38,869 nucleotides of DNA from Candidatus Bathyarchaeota archaeon. Lineage in GTDB: Archaea > Thermoproteota > Bathyarchaeia > Bathyarchaeales > DTEX01. Made by a program: the position numbers and the translations under genes. The notes below the pieces were generated by a model, which had not been told where the DNA came from, ran no database searches, and saw only the letters and a program-made list of their open reading frames with translations. Shown here in pieces: positions 24,575-33,285 of the stretch (its first letter is position 1; every line of letters starts with the position of its first letter). The DNA lies in NCBI GenBank assembly GCA_018396655.1, contig JAGTQF010000010.1, forward strand, positions 1-38,869. Reading direction: 5' to 3'.

Positions 24575-25216
24575 TTAACCGAACTTCTCACCCTCAGCCT
24601 CAGCAGCCTTCGATGCAACCAGCTCTGGGAACTTCGATTTCATCCTTTCCTCAGCAACCAAAGCGGCCTCTTCAATTATCTTCTGAGCCTCCTCGCTTGT
24701 TGGCTCAAAATCGAAGCTTGAGCCTACGGCTTGACCTGACTCAATCATTATTTCATCAAGCATTGTCATTATCGTATTTAGTTCGTGCTCAGCATTTGGC
24801 ATTATACCAACTATGCCAGAGCGCACATCCCTCAAAATCTCAAGGGCTGGCCCTATAACTGATGCGGCATTGCCAAGATGTGTAATTGTTCCAAGCCTTA
24901 ATGCCACCCTCTCAAGAGCTAACCTAGCATTTGACATAAGGTTTATGGTCTTCCTGAGCTCAGCAAGCTCATTAGCATAAACCGTTGCTCTTTTCATGTC
25001 ATGTTCAGAGTAGGCGTCAACAACTTTAGAGAATAACGATTTGTCTCTTTGAGCCATACTATTTATTGCATTCTCAAGCGCCTGGGCCTGAGCCTCTATG
25101 CGCTTAATGGCTAACGACAGCTTATATTTTAATGGTTGCTGCGGTCTAACTACACCCACAACTTTATCCATTACATTGTTGCTTGTTCCTTCCCATTCCT
25201 TACTAAACTTTGACAT
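24575..25216 (-). CDS. cdvB: ESCRT-III (Snf7 family) protein, CdvB-like
   Basis: 213 residues with the ESCRT-III core (about 24-160). 'RPQQPLKYKLSLAIKRIEAQ' is a basic first helix, followed by 'RDKSLFSKVVDAYSEHDMKR' with 'ATVYANELAELRKTI', then 'ALERVALRLGTI' and 'LNTIMTMLDEIM'. The C-terminal helix ('EEAQKIIEEAALVAEERMKS', then 'KFPEL') could be a MIM-like Vps4/CdvC-binding element. CdvB polymerises on membranes at mid-cell and is remodelled by CdvC during division or vesicle release. I see no winged-helix tail for CdvA binding. CdvA and CdvC are not in the window. It is followed by the two-helix membrane protein. The family is clear; whether it is the main division paralogue is not. Confidence 0.88.
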   Translation of the reverse strand: MSKFSKEWEGTSNNVMDKVVGVVRPQQPLKYKLSLAIKRIEAQAQALENAINSMAQRDKSLFSKVVDAYSEHDMKRATVYANELAELRKTINLMSNARLALERVALRLGTITHLGNAASVIGPALEILRDVRSGIVGIMPNAEHELNTIMTMLDEIMIESGQAVGSSFDFEPTSEEAQKIIEEAALVAEERMKSKFPELVASKAAEAEGEKFG

Positions 25217-25247
25217 TCAACATCACGAAACATCTCTGAGGGACCAG

Positions 25248-25256
25248 ATTATATTT
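25248..25256 (-). promoter_or_regulatory. TATA-like promoter of the cdvB unit
   Basis: AAATATAAT on the minus strand, about 35 bases before the CdvB-like ATG. Implies a leader of only some 10-15 bases, with GTGATG as a weak ribosome site. Confidence 0.4.
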
Positions 25257-25373
25257 GAGCCTTCTTATCATTGACATATCTATTCACTTGATATGCTAAA
25301 CTCTTCTCTTTCAGGTAGGAGCATAATTATTCATTCAAAAATGGCATAGTTAGCGCTTAGAGGGAAACTCGAT

Positions 25374-26111
25374 TTAAATGAGCGACTTAAGCTTTCTGAG
25401 CTGAATGAGAGGAGGAATCTCATTAATTCGCTCAATTTCAATCCTATCCCACATTATCCCTTTAGGCCTCTCGCCTGCATCATTTATTCTAATGACCTTA
25501 GTGGGCGTTATTATTGCATCAACTATAAGATCATATACATCTTTGGGAACAAAATCAACTACCTGAATATCATGAACTGTTGTAAATATGGGTGTTTTCT
25601 CATCAACAACGCCCAGCTCGCGCAGTATTCCGTACTCTATTTCACTGTATCCGCCACCCTTGCCAACCCTAACCCCATCTTTAGAGACGGCTACGGAGCC
25701 AGCGACAATTAAATCCACGTTAGGTATTTCATCGATGCTGCATATCTCACCGTACTTGAAGGCGCCGCGTATTGATGAGGCATCCTCATAAGCTCTTTTA
25801 GGTATTTTTCTCGGTTCGAGAAGCAAGAAGCCTGAGCTGAGTCTGGGCGTAGGCATTAGGAGAGTTTTCCCATTTAGGAGGGCTAAGAATCTAACCATTC
25901 TTTGTGGTGAGTCCGGATTAACCTTGATAACTTTAGCCCGCTTAAACTCCCATTGTTCAGCTAGCTTTTGTGCAGCAATATTCGAGCCAACGAAATTTGG
26001 TATTCTACCATAAACTGGCTTAGGAAATCTTGATATGCCAGTCTCCTCCATAAGCGCCCAAATCTTTCGGCGTATCTCCTCCTTGCTTAATTTTGGGGAA
26101 TCCGACAACAT
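25374..26111 (-). CDS. 5-formyltetrahydrofolate cyclo-ligase family protein
   Basis: 245 residues. The opening 'SKEEIRRKIWALMEETGISR' is followed by 'VIKVNPDSPQRMVRFLALLN', 'KTLLMPTPRLSSGFLLLEPR' and 'VAGSVAVSKDGVRVGKGGGY', the Gly-rich ATP-binding end of the cyclo-ligase fold. Later come 'TVHDIQVVD' and 'ITPTKVIRI'. This architecture matches the archaeal members related to MTHFSD, which are longer than bacterial 5-FTHF cyclo-ligase (about 190). It may act on formyl-folate or another formylated C1 carrier; the activity is unproven. It is the second gene after the aminotransferase, 14 bases between them, likely one transcript. Confidence 0.85.
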   Translation of the reverse strand: MLSDSPKLSKEEIRRKIWALMEETGISRFPKPVYGRIPNFVGSNIAAQKLAEQWEFKRAKVIKVNPDSPQRMVRFLALLNGKTLLMPTPRLSSGFLLLEPRKIPKRAYEDASSIRGAFKYGEICSIDEIPNVDLIVAGSVAVSKDGVRVGKGGGYSEIEYGILRELGVVDEKTPIFTTVHDIQVVDFVPKDVYDLIVDAIITPTKVIRINDAGERPKGIMWDRIEIERINEIPPLIQLRKLKSLI

Positions 26112-26125
26112 AGGGCTACACAGAC

Positions 26126-27505
26126 TCAGCCCCTTAATATACCCTCAGACTTAAGCTCTCTCAGGGCTTCATTAAACCTCTCAATGGTTGTCTCAATATC
26201 TTTTCTAGTATGGGCAATTGACAATATGAACCTTGAACCCATTGGATGTACGCCTTTATTTATCAGCTCCTTCTCGATTATGCGCGTAATCTTTTGACTT
26301 TCTTCCCTCTTTTTCTGAAACCTAATATAGCTTTCGATATCCGAAACATTTAAATCCTCCGGGCTCAGCCCAAAACCTACATAAATTATTGATGGCGTCG
26401 TCCCCCACACTAAAGCATCAACACGATTATCCTCGATAACATCATTTAAACCCCGCCTCAGCATTTCACCCTTAAAATTTATTGATGGATGGACCCTTCC
26501 CTCAAGAATTAAACCCAAGCAAGCATTTCCAGCCGCTGCAGAAAGCGGATTAGCATTAAATGTTCCCGGATGAGCTATCCTTCTGCCTTCGGCCTTAAAC
26601 TCCAACAGACTTAGACATTCTCTCTTTCCAACAACAGCTCCGCCAGGAAAACCTCCGGCGAGAATTTTACCCAACGTTGAGAGGTCTGGTATTACGCCAT
26701 AGCGCTCCTGTGCTCCACCTGGAGCATCTCTAAACCCCGTGACAACCTCATCAAATATCAGGATTACACCGTTATCCTTCGTAATTTTCCTTAGGTTCTC
26801 GAGAAAACCCTTAGCTACTGGTATTAGCCCCATCGATGCGCCTCCAGGCTCAAGAATAACGCACGCAACATTGCCGCCCTCAATTACCCTCTCAACGGAT
26901 TCTATATCGTTTGGCAGTAAAGCAATAGTATATTGGCATACTTCAGGTGGAATGCCAACCGGATAGTCTCCTAATAGGAGGGATGAGTAACGGGGGTTAT
27001 AGTCAATTAATGTATAATCAAACCATCCGTGAAAGTGAGACATGAACTTTATGATGAACTTTTTTCCCGTGTAGGCTCTCGCTATCCGAATAGCCATCAT
27101 CGTCGCTTCAGTTCCAGAACTCGTGAACTCAACTAAGCCTTCACGTGCACACGGTATTAGACAAGTAACTTTTTCAGCCCACTGAATTTCAAGCTCATGT
27201 GAAGCCCCAAGATGAGTCCCCTTACGCACTTGTTCTATGGCCGCCTTAGTTACAATGGGATGGGCATGCCCCAAAATCAGCGCTCCATGCCCCATCCAAT
27301 AATCGATATATTCATTTCCATCAACATCCCATTTCCTAGAGCCTTTAGCCCTAACACAGTATATTGGCATAGGCTCGAAGTATCGTGAATCATGCGTCAC
27401 ACCCCTGGCAAAAACCCTCTTTGCTCTCCTATATAAGTCTAGGGATTTCAAGTGTTTCTTTAAATATTCATGGTCTATCTTATTCTTAAGACTCTCCGAA
27501 ATCAT
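26126..27505 (-). CDS. Class III aminotransferase, glutamate-1-semialdehyde aminomutase-like
   Basis: PLP-dependent fold-type I enzyme of 459 residues. 'WDVDGNEYIDYWMGHGALIL' is followed by 'GHAHP', 'EFTSSGTEATMMAIRIAR', 'VILEPGGASMGLIP' and 'LIFDEVVTGFRDAPGGAQ'. Lys280 in 'TLGKILAGGFPGGAVVG' is the PLP Schiff-base residue. The pattern is that of HemL and its many paralogues. The extra 30 residues at the N-terminus and the lack of heme-pathway neighbours leave the substrate open; it could be a beta-amino acid or an amino sugar. Co-transcribed with the cyclo-ligase family gene downstream. The ATG start matches the family alignment. Confidence 0.85.
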   Translation of the reverse strand: MISESLKNKIDHEYLKKHLKSLDLYRRAKRVFARGVTHDSRYFEPMPIYCVRAKGSRKWDVDGNEYIDYWMGHGALILGHAHPIVTKAAIEQVRKGTHLGASHELEIQWAEKVTCLIPCAREGLVEFTSSGTEATMMAIRIARAYTGKKFIIKFMSHFHGWFDYTLIDYNPRYSSLLLGDYPVGIPPEVCQYTIALLPNDIESVERVIEGGNVACVILEPGGASMGLIPVAKGFLENLRKITKDNGVILIFDEVVTGFRDAPGGAQERYGVIPDLSTLGKILAGGFPGGAVVGKRECLSLLEFKAEGRRIAHPGTFNANPLSAAAGNACLGLILEGRVHPSINFKGEMLRRGLNDVIEDNRVDALVWGTTPSIIYVGFGLSPEDLNVSDIESYIRFQKKREESQKITRIIEKELINKGVHPMGSRFILSIAHTRKDIETTIERFNEALRELKSEGILRG

Positions 27506-27674
27506 TTCTTAAACACTTCCAAACCGATTTTTCTCTACAATATCACCATGTTAAATAGTTTTTTAAAGTCCCTCCTAACCCATAGAAGGATGGGGATAAA
27601 AATCCCGAAAGGATGCAAGTATAACATTCAATCCATCCGTGTAAAAATTAGAGAATCAAGCGTGATAATGAACT

Positions 27675-28610
27675 ATGGTTGATGGAATATTCTTTGTTGG
27701 GCATGTCTCTATCGATGAAATTCAGAATGTGAATGGCTTTAATATTCAGCCTGGTGGAGCAGCACTCTATGCCGCTGTAGCTGCTAGAACACTCTTCGAA
27801 AAAGTCTATCTAATCTCGGTTGTAGGCGCGGATTATCCATTTTTAACAATTTTGGACATCTTTCCAAGACGGTACCTGAAAGTTTCAAAGATGCCATCAA
27901 CTAGATTCAGCATCAAATACAATGAGATGTGGGAAGCGAAGTATCTTATGGCTAAATATGGTTCTGGACTCAAAATATCACCATCACTAATACCAATAGA
28001 GAGTCTAGAGCCGGAGAGCATAGTGCACATATCACCACTTCCACCAACTAAAGTGAGGAGAATTGTCGAATCGATTAGGGAGAGGAAGCCTAAGACCAGG
28101 ATTTCTGTTAACACATGGATAGGATATATTAAAGGTGAGAATAAGAGCATCCTTAAGGAAATAGCCTCTGAAGTCGACTTCTTCATACTTAATGATTCCG
28201 AGGCGAAAGCTTTAACAGACACAAAAAGCCTATCAACAGCTCTAAAGCTTCTTAAATCCAAAATTCTGGTCGTAACCCTAGGCGATTTAGGAGCAATAAT
28301 AAGCAGCGAGGACGGAGACATACAAATGGTACCAGCACTAAGATTCCCCATAGAGAGGATTATAGACACAACGGGTGCTGGTGACACGTGGTGTGGCTCC
28401 TTTCTAGCAGCCTACAAGCAGACAAATGATTTAATGAAGGCTGTAACTGCAGCGTCGGTCATCTCAAGCATAAAATGTACTGGTTGGGGATTTAGTAAAC
28501 TCCTAAACTTAAGGTTTAAGGGAGTTGATAACATAATTGAATATATTATTGGGCTGAAAGAAGGTGGCGTGCAAAAGAAAATCTTAGATTATTTGATTAA
28601 GCAATCCTAG
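27675..28610 (+). CDS. PfkB/ribokinase family carbohydrate kinase
   Basis: 311 residues, ATP-dependent sugar or nucleoside kinase. The N-terminus 'GIFFVGHVSIDEIQNVNGFN' is followed by 'QPGGAALYAAVAARTLF' (substrate-side GG motif), 'EVDFFILNDSEAKAL' and 'ILVVTLGDLGAIISS'. The catalytic signature is 'DTTGAGDTWCGSFLAAY', with Asp as the base. The substrate cannot be told from sequence. It lies upstream of an MFS transporter on the same strand (65 bases), which may import the sugar. It is divergent from the aminotransferase across 169 bases. No strong ribosome site precedes the ATG, so it may be leaderless or weakly initiated. Confidence 0.9.
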   Translation: MVDGIFFVGHVSIDEIQNVNGFNIQPGGAALYAAVAARTLFEKVYLISVVGADYPFLTILDIFPRRYLKVSKMPSTRFSIKYNEMWEAKYLMAKYGSGLKISPSLIPIESLEPESIVHISPLPPTKVRRIVESIRERKPKTRISVNTWIGYIKGENKSILKEIASEVDFFILNDSEAKALTDTKSLSTALKLLKSKILVVTLGDLGAIISSEDGDIQMVPALRFPIERIIDTTGAGDTWCGSFLAAYKQTNDLMKAVTAASVISSIKCTGWGFSKLLNLRFKGVDNIIEYIIGLKEGGVQKKILDYLIKQS

Positions 28611-28611
28611 A

Positions 28612-28626
28612 TTTCCTTCTTTTTCT
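28612..28626 (+). terminator. T-rich tract after the PfkB gene
   Basis: TTTCCTTCTTTTTCT directly follows the stop codon. Candidate oligo-T terminator separating the kinase from the transporter, which has a TATA-like element of its own. Confidence 0.35.
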
Positions 28627-28641
28627 CAAGAGATGAGAAAA

Positions 28642-28650
28642 CTTTAAAAA
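28642..28650 (+). promoter_or_regulatory. TATA-like promoter of a probably leaderless MFS gene
   Basis: CTTTAAAAA lies about 30 bases before the ATG at 28676, with no Shine-Dalgarno between. That spacing puts the transcription start at or next to the start codon, as in archaeal leaderless mRNAs. Confidence 0.45.
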
Positions 28651-28675
28651 TTCTAATTTTTCTCTCGCTAAAATA

Positions 28676-29917
28676 ATGATAGCAAGAAGCAACCTACCTG
28701 GATGGTTAGATAAAGATATTGTTCTTTTGGCATTGAGCATGTTTTTTAGGCGCGCATCTCAAGGTTTCCTTCAGATTGTACGCGCAATATATCTTGCAAT
28801 CATAGGCTTTGATCCTCTAACAATAGGGTTTATGACGGGCTTTGGTTCAGCAGTCAGCATAATTGAGTCCACATTATTCGGAGTATTATCAGATAGATAT
28901 GGCAGGAAACTTTTCCTTTTTATAGGCAATTTGATGTCCGTAGCTAGGTTTCTGCTCTATGCCTTAAGTAGAGATTTCTGGATTCTTTTAATAGCTCAGG
29001 GAATTGGCGCATTAGGCGAGGGTGAAGGTGCGGGTCAGCCAGTAGTCTCTGGATACATATCGGATAAAATAGTGGATGGAACTAAACGTACAAGAACCTT
29101 CAGCACATTAGCAATTACAAACGCTCTAGGTTCAACAATAGGGTCGCTTCTAGCAGCTCTTCCAGAGTTCTTTAAGAAAAATTTATCTCTTAATGAGGCT
29201 GACGCTTACATACTGCTTTTTTGGATCGGCTTCCTCTTCAATCTTATATCGCTTATCACTATAATATTGATTAGAGAGCCGAATACAGGTGAAAAACCGA
29301 GGAGACAATCTGTTAAATCCACTATTAAATCGCCCCAAGCAATAAGGGAGATAACTCTATATTCTCTCGTTAGGTCTACAGATGGGTTAGCAATGGGCTT
29401 CGTATCGTCTCTCGCTCCACTTTATCTCTATCTCAGGTTTAACGCTGACTCAGAAGATTTAGCACCAATCTATGCCGCAGCAAGATTTATACCCATATCT
29501 CTTTATCTGACAATGCCTCTACTCGTAGAGAGGTTCGGCTATGTAAAGCCGCTAATAGTTGCACGCGCAGCCTCAGGTCTATCGTCACTACTCATCGCAT
29601 TCGCATTGGACTTTAGACTAGCCAGCTCATCACTTATATTATACATGGTGCTTGTAGAGACAGTCATGCCTATAAGACAGGCTTTTGCTACGGAAATAGC
29701 AAGCGCATCAAGTGTGGGTTCGCTTGTAGGTATAAGTAACTCTCTTAGGACTCTTCTTAGGTCAATTACGCCTGTGGTAACAGGATTTTTCTTCCAAATA
29801 TCGCAATTTCATCTACCCTATATTTTGGGTTCATCACTTTTCTTCCTCAATTCGTTCCAATTCTACAAATTTTACTCAAAAAAAGGAGTCACAAGAGGGT
29901 TAATTGAAAGTGTGTAG
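28676..29917 (+). CDS. MFS transporter
   Basis: 413 residues with about 12 hydrophobic helices. The loop between helices 2 and 3 has 'GVLSDRYGRKLFLFIG', the MFS signature (GxLaDrxGRk), and a second basic loop follows helix 6 ('IREPNTGEKPRRQ'). 'GALGEGEGAGQPVVSGYISD' lies in the helix 4-5 region. A drug- or sugar-export/import specificity cannot be read. It probably pairs with the PfkB kinase upstream. It converges with the second MFS gene with 24 bases between the stops. The two transporters are clearly different proteins, not a recent duplication. Confidence 0.88.
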   Translation: MIARSNLPGWLDKDIVLLALSMFFRRASQGFLQIVRAIYLAIIGFDPLTIGFMTGFGSAVSIIESTLFGVLSDRYGRKLFLFIGNLMSVARFLLYALSRDFWILLIAQGIGALGEGEGAGQPVVSGYISDKIVDGTKRTRTFSTLAITNALGSTIGSLLAALPEFFKKNLSLNEADAYILLFWIGFLFNLISLITIILIREPNTGEKPRRQSVKSTIKSPQAIREITLYSLVRSTDGLAMGFVSSLAPLYLYLRFNADSEDLAPIYAAARFIPISLYLTMPLLVERFGYVKPLIVARAASGLSSLLIAFALDFRLASSSLILYMVLVETVMPIRQAFATEIASASSVGSLVGISNSLRTLLRSITPVVTGFFFQISQFHLPYILGSSLFFLNSFQFYKFYSKKGVTRGLIESV

Positions 29918-29941
29918 AATGCCCAACTTTTAAAGTATTCA

Positions 29942-31192
29942 CTATGCTAGTTCTTTAGGGCATTCAGGTATACGCAGAAAGGCTGGAACTAAAATTAAAA
30001 CGTCGGCCAAGAGTGGTAAAATAATGACAACCTCCCTGTATCCCATGTTCCAAAGAAAACCGCCGAGCAATGACCCAAGTGAACCTATGAAATCCAGTAG
30101 GCCGCTTATCCCCTGAACCCTCCCTCTCTTCTCCGGCGGAAAACTCTCCCAATACATTGTTATAAATGGTATAAAGCTTATACCACCTACCCCACTCATG
30201 CCCCCCGGCCCCATTAATCCCATAACCCCTAAAGCTCCCGCTGCGACGAGCGCGGCATGATTCGGCGCCCAAATTAGTAATAATGTACCGGCGTAAGTGA
30301 TTGGGCGGAGCATTAAGAAAACCTTCTTACGTCCGATAGAATCGGCTAGTTTGCCTGCGGGTATTTGTAATGGGAGCTGCGCTAATACGCTTAAGGTTCC
30401 CATGAGCCCCAAAATATATTGGTCAGCGCCTTTCACGTTAACAACCCATAATGGGACAAAGGGCATCGATATTGCTCCCAGACGCATAACGGCCATCGTA
30501 ACTAACCAATATTTGAGCTGCTTCTCACTCCTTATTAACTCCCTATAGCTTTCAACAAAGTCAAACTTTAATGGCATATTTTGTGAAAATGTCCTTTTTA
30601 TCTGCGGGGATTCAAGCATTACTAGGACGAATATCGTTGCTAAAAGGAAGGCTATTACCTGCACAAAATAAAGTGGTCTAATACCCTCCACACTTATTCC
30701 ACCAAAAGCAGAAACTACCATTGCAGCAGTATATGGAGCGAAGAGACTGGGTATAGCCCAGATTGTGCGTGAAAGGCTCATGGCCAGCGCTCTATTTCTG
30801 GAGTTTGTTGTTTCTATTATAATTATATCCGTCAGCGGCATTATGAGTGGCATACTAATTCTCATTAATATTATGGCTGGAATAAGCATCCACCAATTTA
30901 ATGCAGAGCTATATATGCTGGCGACCGCCACCGACAATATAAGCCCTAAAAGAAGCATCTTCTTAACACCAAACCTATCTATAAGCCAGCCTGCGGGAGC
31001 TGAAAAAATTGAGCTAACAACACCGCCTAAGCTCTCAAGAGAACCCAATTCTATTGGGCTGGCTCCCAAAGCTGTCGCGTAAAGCTGATTATACTGTGTT
31101 GAGAGATTCGACGACCAGGTCTGTAAGCCTATAGAGACCAACAAAACTTTAAATCTTTTATCCAAGCGCCTGAGGAAACCTGAAATCATCAT
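29942..31192 (-). CDS. MFS transporter
   Basis: 416 residues from ATG 31192, with about 12 transmembrane segments. The MFS loop 'GWLIDRFGVKKMLLLG' follows helix 2, and its internal repeat after helix 8 is 'GKLADSIGRKKVFL'. 'QTWSSNLSTQYNQLYATALG' marks helix 1. ATG 31192 is preferred to the GTG at 31210 because GGAGG lies five bases upstream. The substrate is unknown. It begins about 110 bases upstream-adjacent to the SufB stop but on the same strand after it, so it may be read with the suf-GH2-agmatinase unit or stand alone. Confidence 0.88.
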   Translation of the reverse strand: MMISGFLRRLDKRFKVLLVSIGLQTWSSNLSTQYNQLYATALGASPIELGSLESLGGVVSSIFSAPAGWLIDRFGVKKMLLLGLILSVAVASIYSSALNWWMLIPAIILMRISMPLIMPLTDIIIIETTNSRNRALAMSLSRTIWAIPSLFAPYTAAMVVSAFGGISVEGIRPLYFVQVIAFLLATIFVLVMLESPQIKRTFSQNMPLKFDFVESYRELIRSEKQLKYWLVTMAVMRLGAISMPFVPLWVVNVKGADQYILGLMGTLSVLAQLPLQIPAGKLADSIGRKKVFLMLRPITYAGTLLLIWAPNHAALVAAGALGVMGLMGPGGMSGVGGISFIPFITMYWESFPPEKRGRVQGISGLLDFIGSLGSLLGGFLWNMGYREVVIILPLLADVLILVPAFLRIPECPKELA

Positions 31193-31320
31193 GAAGCCCT
31201 CCAATAGCACATTGTTGCAAAATAGTTTCCTTCCTCTTATCAGCGACTTTATATCATCGTTGATAAAATCATCCTAAATATAAGTTTTGAGTGAGTGTGA
31301 GATGGGTGGAAGCTCTAAAT

Positions 31321-32544
31321 TTAAAGTGCGCGCTCAGTAGTTATGTCAATCATCCTCTGGATTTCCCTTTCGAGCTCTTTCGGCAACCCAAATATACTTA
31401 CGTCCATGAAACCTCTTACTATTAGGGCTTCAGCCTCACTTCTTGAAAAACCTCTAGCCATCAAATATTGAACTTGCTCTTCAGCTATTTTTCCAACGGC
31501 TGCTTCATGGGAGAGCTCAGCGCCCTGAACCTTAGCCATAAGCTCTGGAACGGCATAAATTATAGCTTTATCTGATAGAATCAGACCTCTACATTCCAGA
31601 TGGGCTTTTGTGTTACCGTGTTCCCCCTGAAGGAAACCTCTAGCATATATTTGCGCTTCATCAGTCGCTATGGCTCTAGATATTATCTCGCCCCTACAGC
31701 CCTCATTCTGTAGAACTATCTTTGAGCCAACATCAATATATGATGTGCCCGTTCCGTAAATGATTGTGTTAAATCTGGCGCGTGCATTCACGCCCCTACA
31801 ATATGCAACTGGATACATTTGTAGACTCTTAAGAGGCTTAAAGCACATATAATTGCTTATAAATACGCCATTATCCTCAATAAGCGCGCCAGACCTAGGT
31901 CTAGAATCAAAGTTCTGAGCCCAATTGTGAATCATTGTGAAGGTTAATTTGGCGTCCTCTTTAACGTAGAATTCCGTTATGCCTACATGTAGCCCGCGCT
32001 GAACGCTAGAGTGAAGTGTGCAGCCAGTTATTATCTGCGCTTCTGAACCTGGCTCAGCGATTATTATGTTATGAACATTCTGGTTTAAATTGTCGGTTGA
32101 AATAAATAAGCATGCCTGTAATGGCATTGTAACCTTCTGGTCCTCAAATATCCTAATAAAATATCCTTGGTCCCATGCCAGCTCCGCTAAAGCTGTATAC
32201 TTGTCCGTGTCTACGCTTACAATCTTCCACCAATAGTCCTTTAACCAATCATACTTTTCCAAAGCTTCTCTAGCGCTCATTATTTCAACTTTATCCTCAA
32301 ACAGACTTTGAACAGCTCTAAAGATGACCGAGTGGTCTATTTGGAAGAAAGATGCAGCCCTATTCTCCCGCTCCGGTAGGACACCCACTTCAAGAATCCT
32401 TTCTAGAATTTCCTTTGGGAGACTTGATATTGGACATGGTTCCCAATTCTTAGGCTGCCTAGAATATTGATTTACATCCAAATCTGGCCCGTAAGCCGCT
32501 GGCTTATTTATAGCTCGCAGCGCATCGTCTTTACTTGTGGACAT
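31321..32544 (-). CDS. sufB: SufB/SufD-family Fe-S scaffold protein
   Basis: 407 residues from ATG 32544 (the track start at GTG 32556 is less likely). SufB/SufD beta-helix core: 'IIIAEPGSEAQIITGCTLHS', 'LHVGITEFYVKEDAKLTFTM' with 'IHNWAQNF', 'EGCRGEIISRAIATDEAQI', and near the end 'AELSHEAAVGKIAEEQVQYL' with 'MARGFSRSEAEALI', the SufC-contact region. It assembles [4Fe-4S] clusters with SufC. With a single B/D-type gene and SufC this is the minimal archaeal SUF system (SufBC/SMS type), so it likely forms a homodimeric scaffold. Its start overlaps the end of SufC by 37 bases. Confidence 0.93.
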   Translation of the reverse strand: MSTSKDDALRAINKPAAYGPDLDVNQYSRQPKNWEPCPISSLPKEILERILEVGVLPERENRAASFFQIDHSVIFRAVQSLFEDKVEIMSAREALEKYDWLKDYWWKIVSVDTDKYTALAELAWDQGYFIRIFEDQKVTMPLQACLFISTDNLNQNVHNIIIAEPGSEAQIITGCTLHSSVQRGLHVGITEFYVKEDAKLTFTMIHNWAQNFDSRPRSGALIEDNGVFISNYMCFKPLKSLQMYPVAYCRGVNARARFNTIIYGTGTSYIDVGSKIVLQNEGCRGEIISRAIATDEAQIYARGFLQGEHGNTKAHLECRGLILSDKAIIYAVPELMAKVQGAELSHEAAVGKIAEEQVQYLMARGFSRSEAEALIVRGFMDVSIFGLPKELEREIQRMIDITTERAL

Positions 32545-33248
32545 TTCTCGCACCACGCATATCCTTCGTTAAGTATCTGACCTAAAATTTTTACTGGTGA
32601 ACCTGAGCAGACTATCGTGCCATTCATTAATACATGGGCCATATTCGCGTTAATATACTGAAGGATTACGCCCAAATGAGTTATTATTAAAGCCGAACGA
32701 CCATGAAGCGCATCATTAATTATTGTTCCTAAAATCCTCAGGTTTTCAACATCAACCCCAGAATCTGGCTCATCAAGTACTATAAAATCTCCATTTTGGG
32801 CCAAAACCTGAAGTATCTCGGATTTCTTGATTTCTCCGCCAGAAAATCCTAAATTTATGTCTCTCTCAAGAAAGCTTTGTGGAAACTTAACTTTCACAAG
32901 GAGCTCGCCGATTTTGTTCTCATCCGGCATAAGATAGCTTAATATTCTGCCAAGCTTAACTCCTCTAATCACTGGAGGATTCTGAAATGCCACGCTAATT
33001 CCCATCTTAACCCTTTCATTAGTTGGGAGACTGGTTATATCTATACCCTTAAATATAATTCTGCCAGAAACAATTTTATAGGCTGGAAAGCCTAGAAGCG
33101 CCATTATCAGCGAACTTTTTCCAGAACCATTAGGTCCAAAGAGAACATGCACCTCACCCTCTGGTATCTGCAAGTTAACATTATTAAGTATTCTTTTGCC
33201 AGAAACCTCGACACTTAGATTCTGAATTTCAAGTATACACTTAACCAT
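32508..33248 (-). CDS. sufC: SufC Fe-S assembly ABC ATPase
   Basis: 246 residues, cytosolic ABC-type ATPase without membrane domains. Walker A 'FGPNGSGKSSLIMALLG', Q-loop 'VAFQNPPVIRGVKL', signature 'LGFSGGEIKKSEILQ', Walker B 'FIVLDEPDSGVDVENL' and H-loop 'ALIITHLG'. The 'SGGEIKK' and 'DEPDSGVD' forms are specific to SufC. It drives the conformational cycle of the SufB scaffold. It precedes and overlaps sufB. It lies 37 bases after the GH2 gene and is probably in the same transcript, a strange partnership for Fe-S assembly. Confidence 0.95.
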   Translation of the reverse strand: MVKCILEIQNLSVEVSGKRILNNVNLQIPEGEVHVLFGPNGSGKSSLIMALLGFPAYKIVSGRIIFKGIDITSLPTNERVKMGISVAFQNPPVIRGVKLGRILSYLMPDENKIGELLVKVKFPQSFLERDINLGFSGGEIKKSEILQVLAQNGDFIVLDEPDSGVDVENLRILGTIINDALHGRSALIITHLGVILQYINANMAHVLMNGTIVCSGSPVKILGQILNEGYAWCEKCPQVKTMRCEL

Positions 33249-33285
33249 GATAGCTCATCTTTTGTATTTGTGATACTGCAACTAA

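Noticed and set aside
28676-31192. A tandem duplication of MFS genes
   Set aside because: The two transporters are convergent and their sequences differ throughout; shared features are only the general MFS loops.
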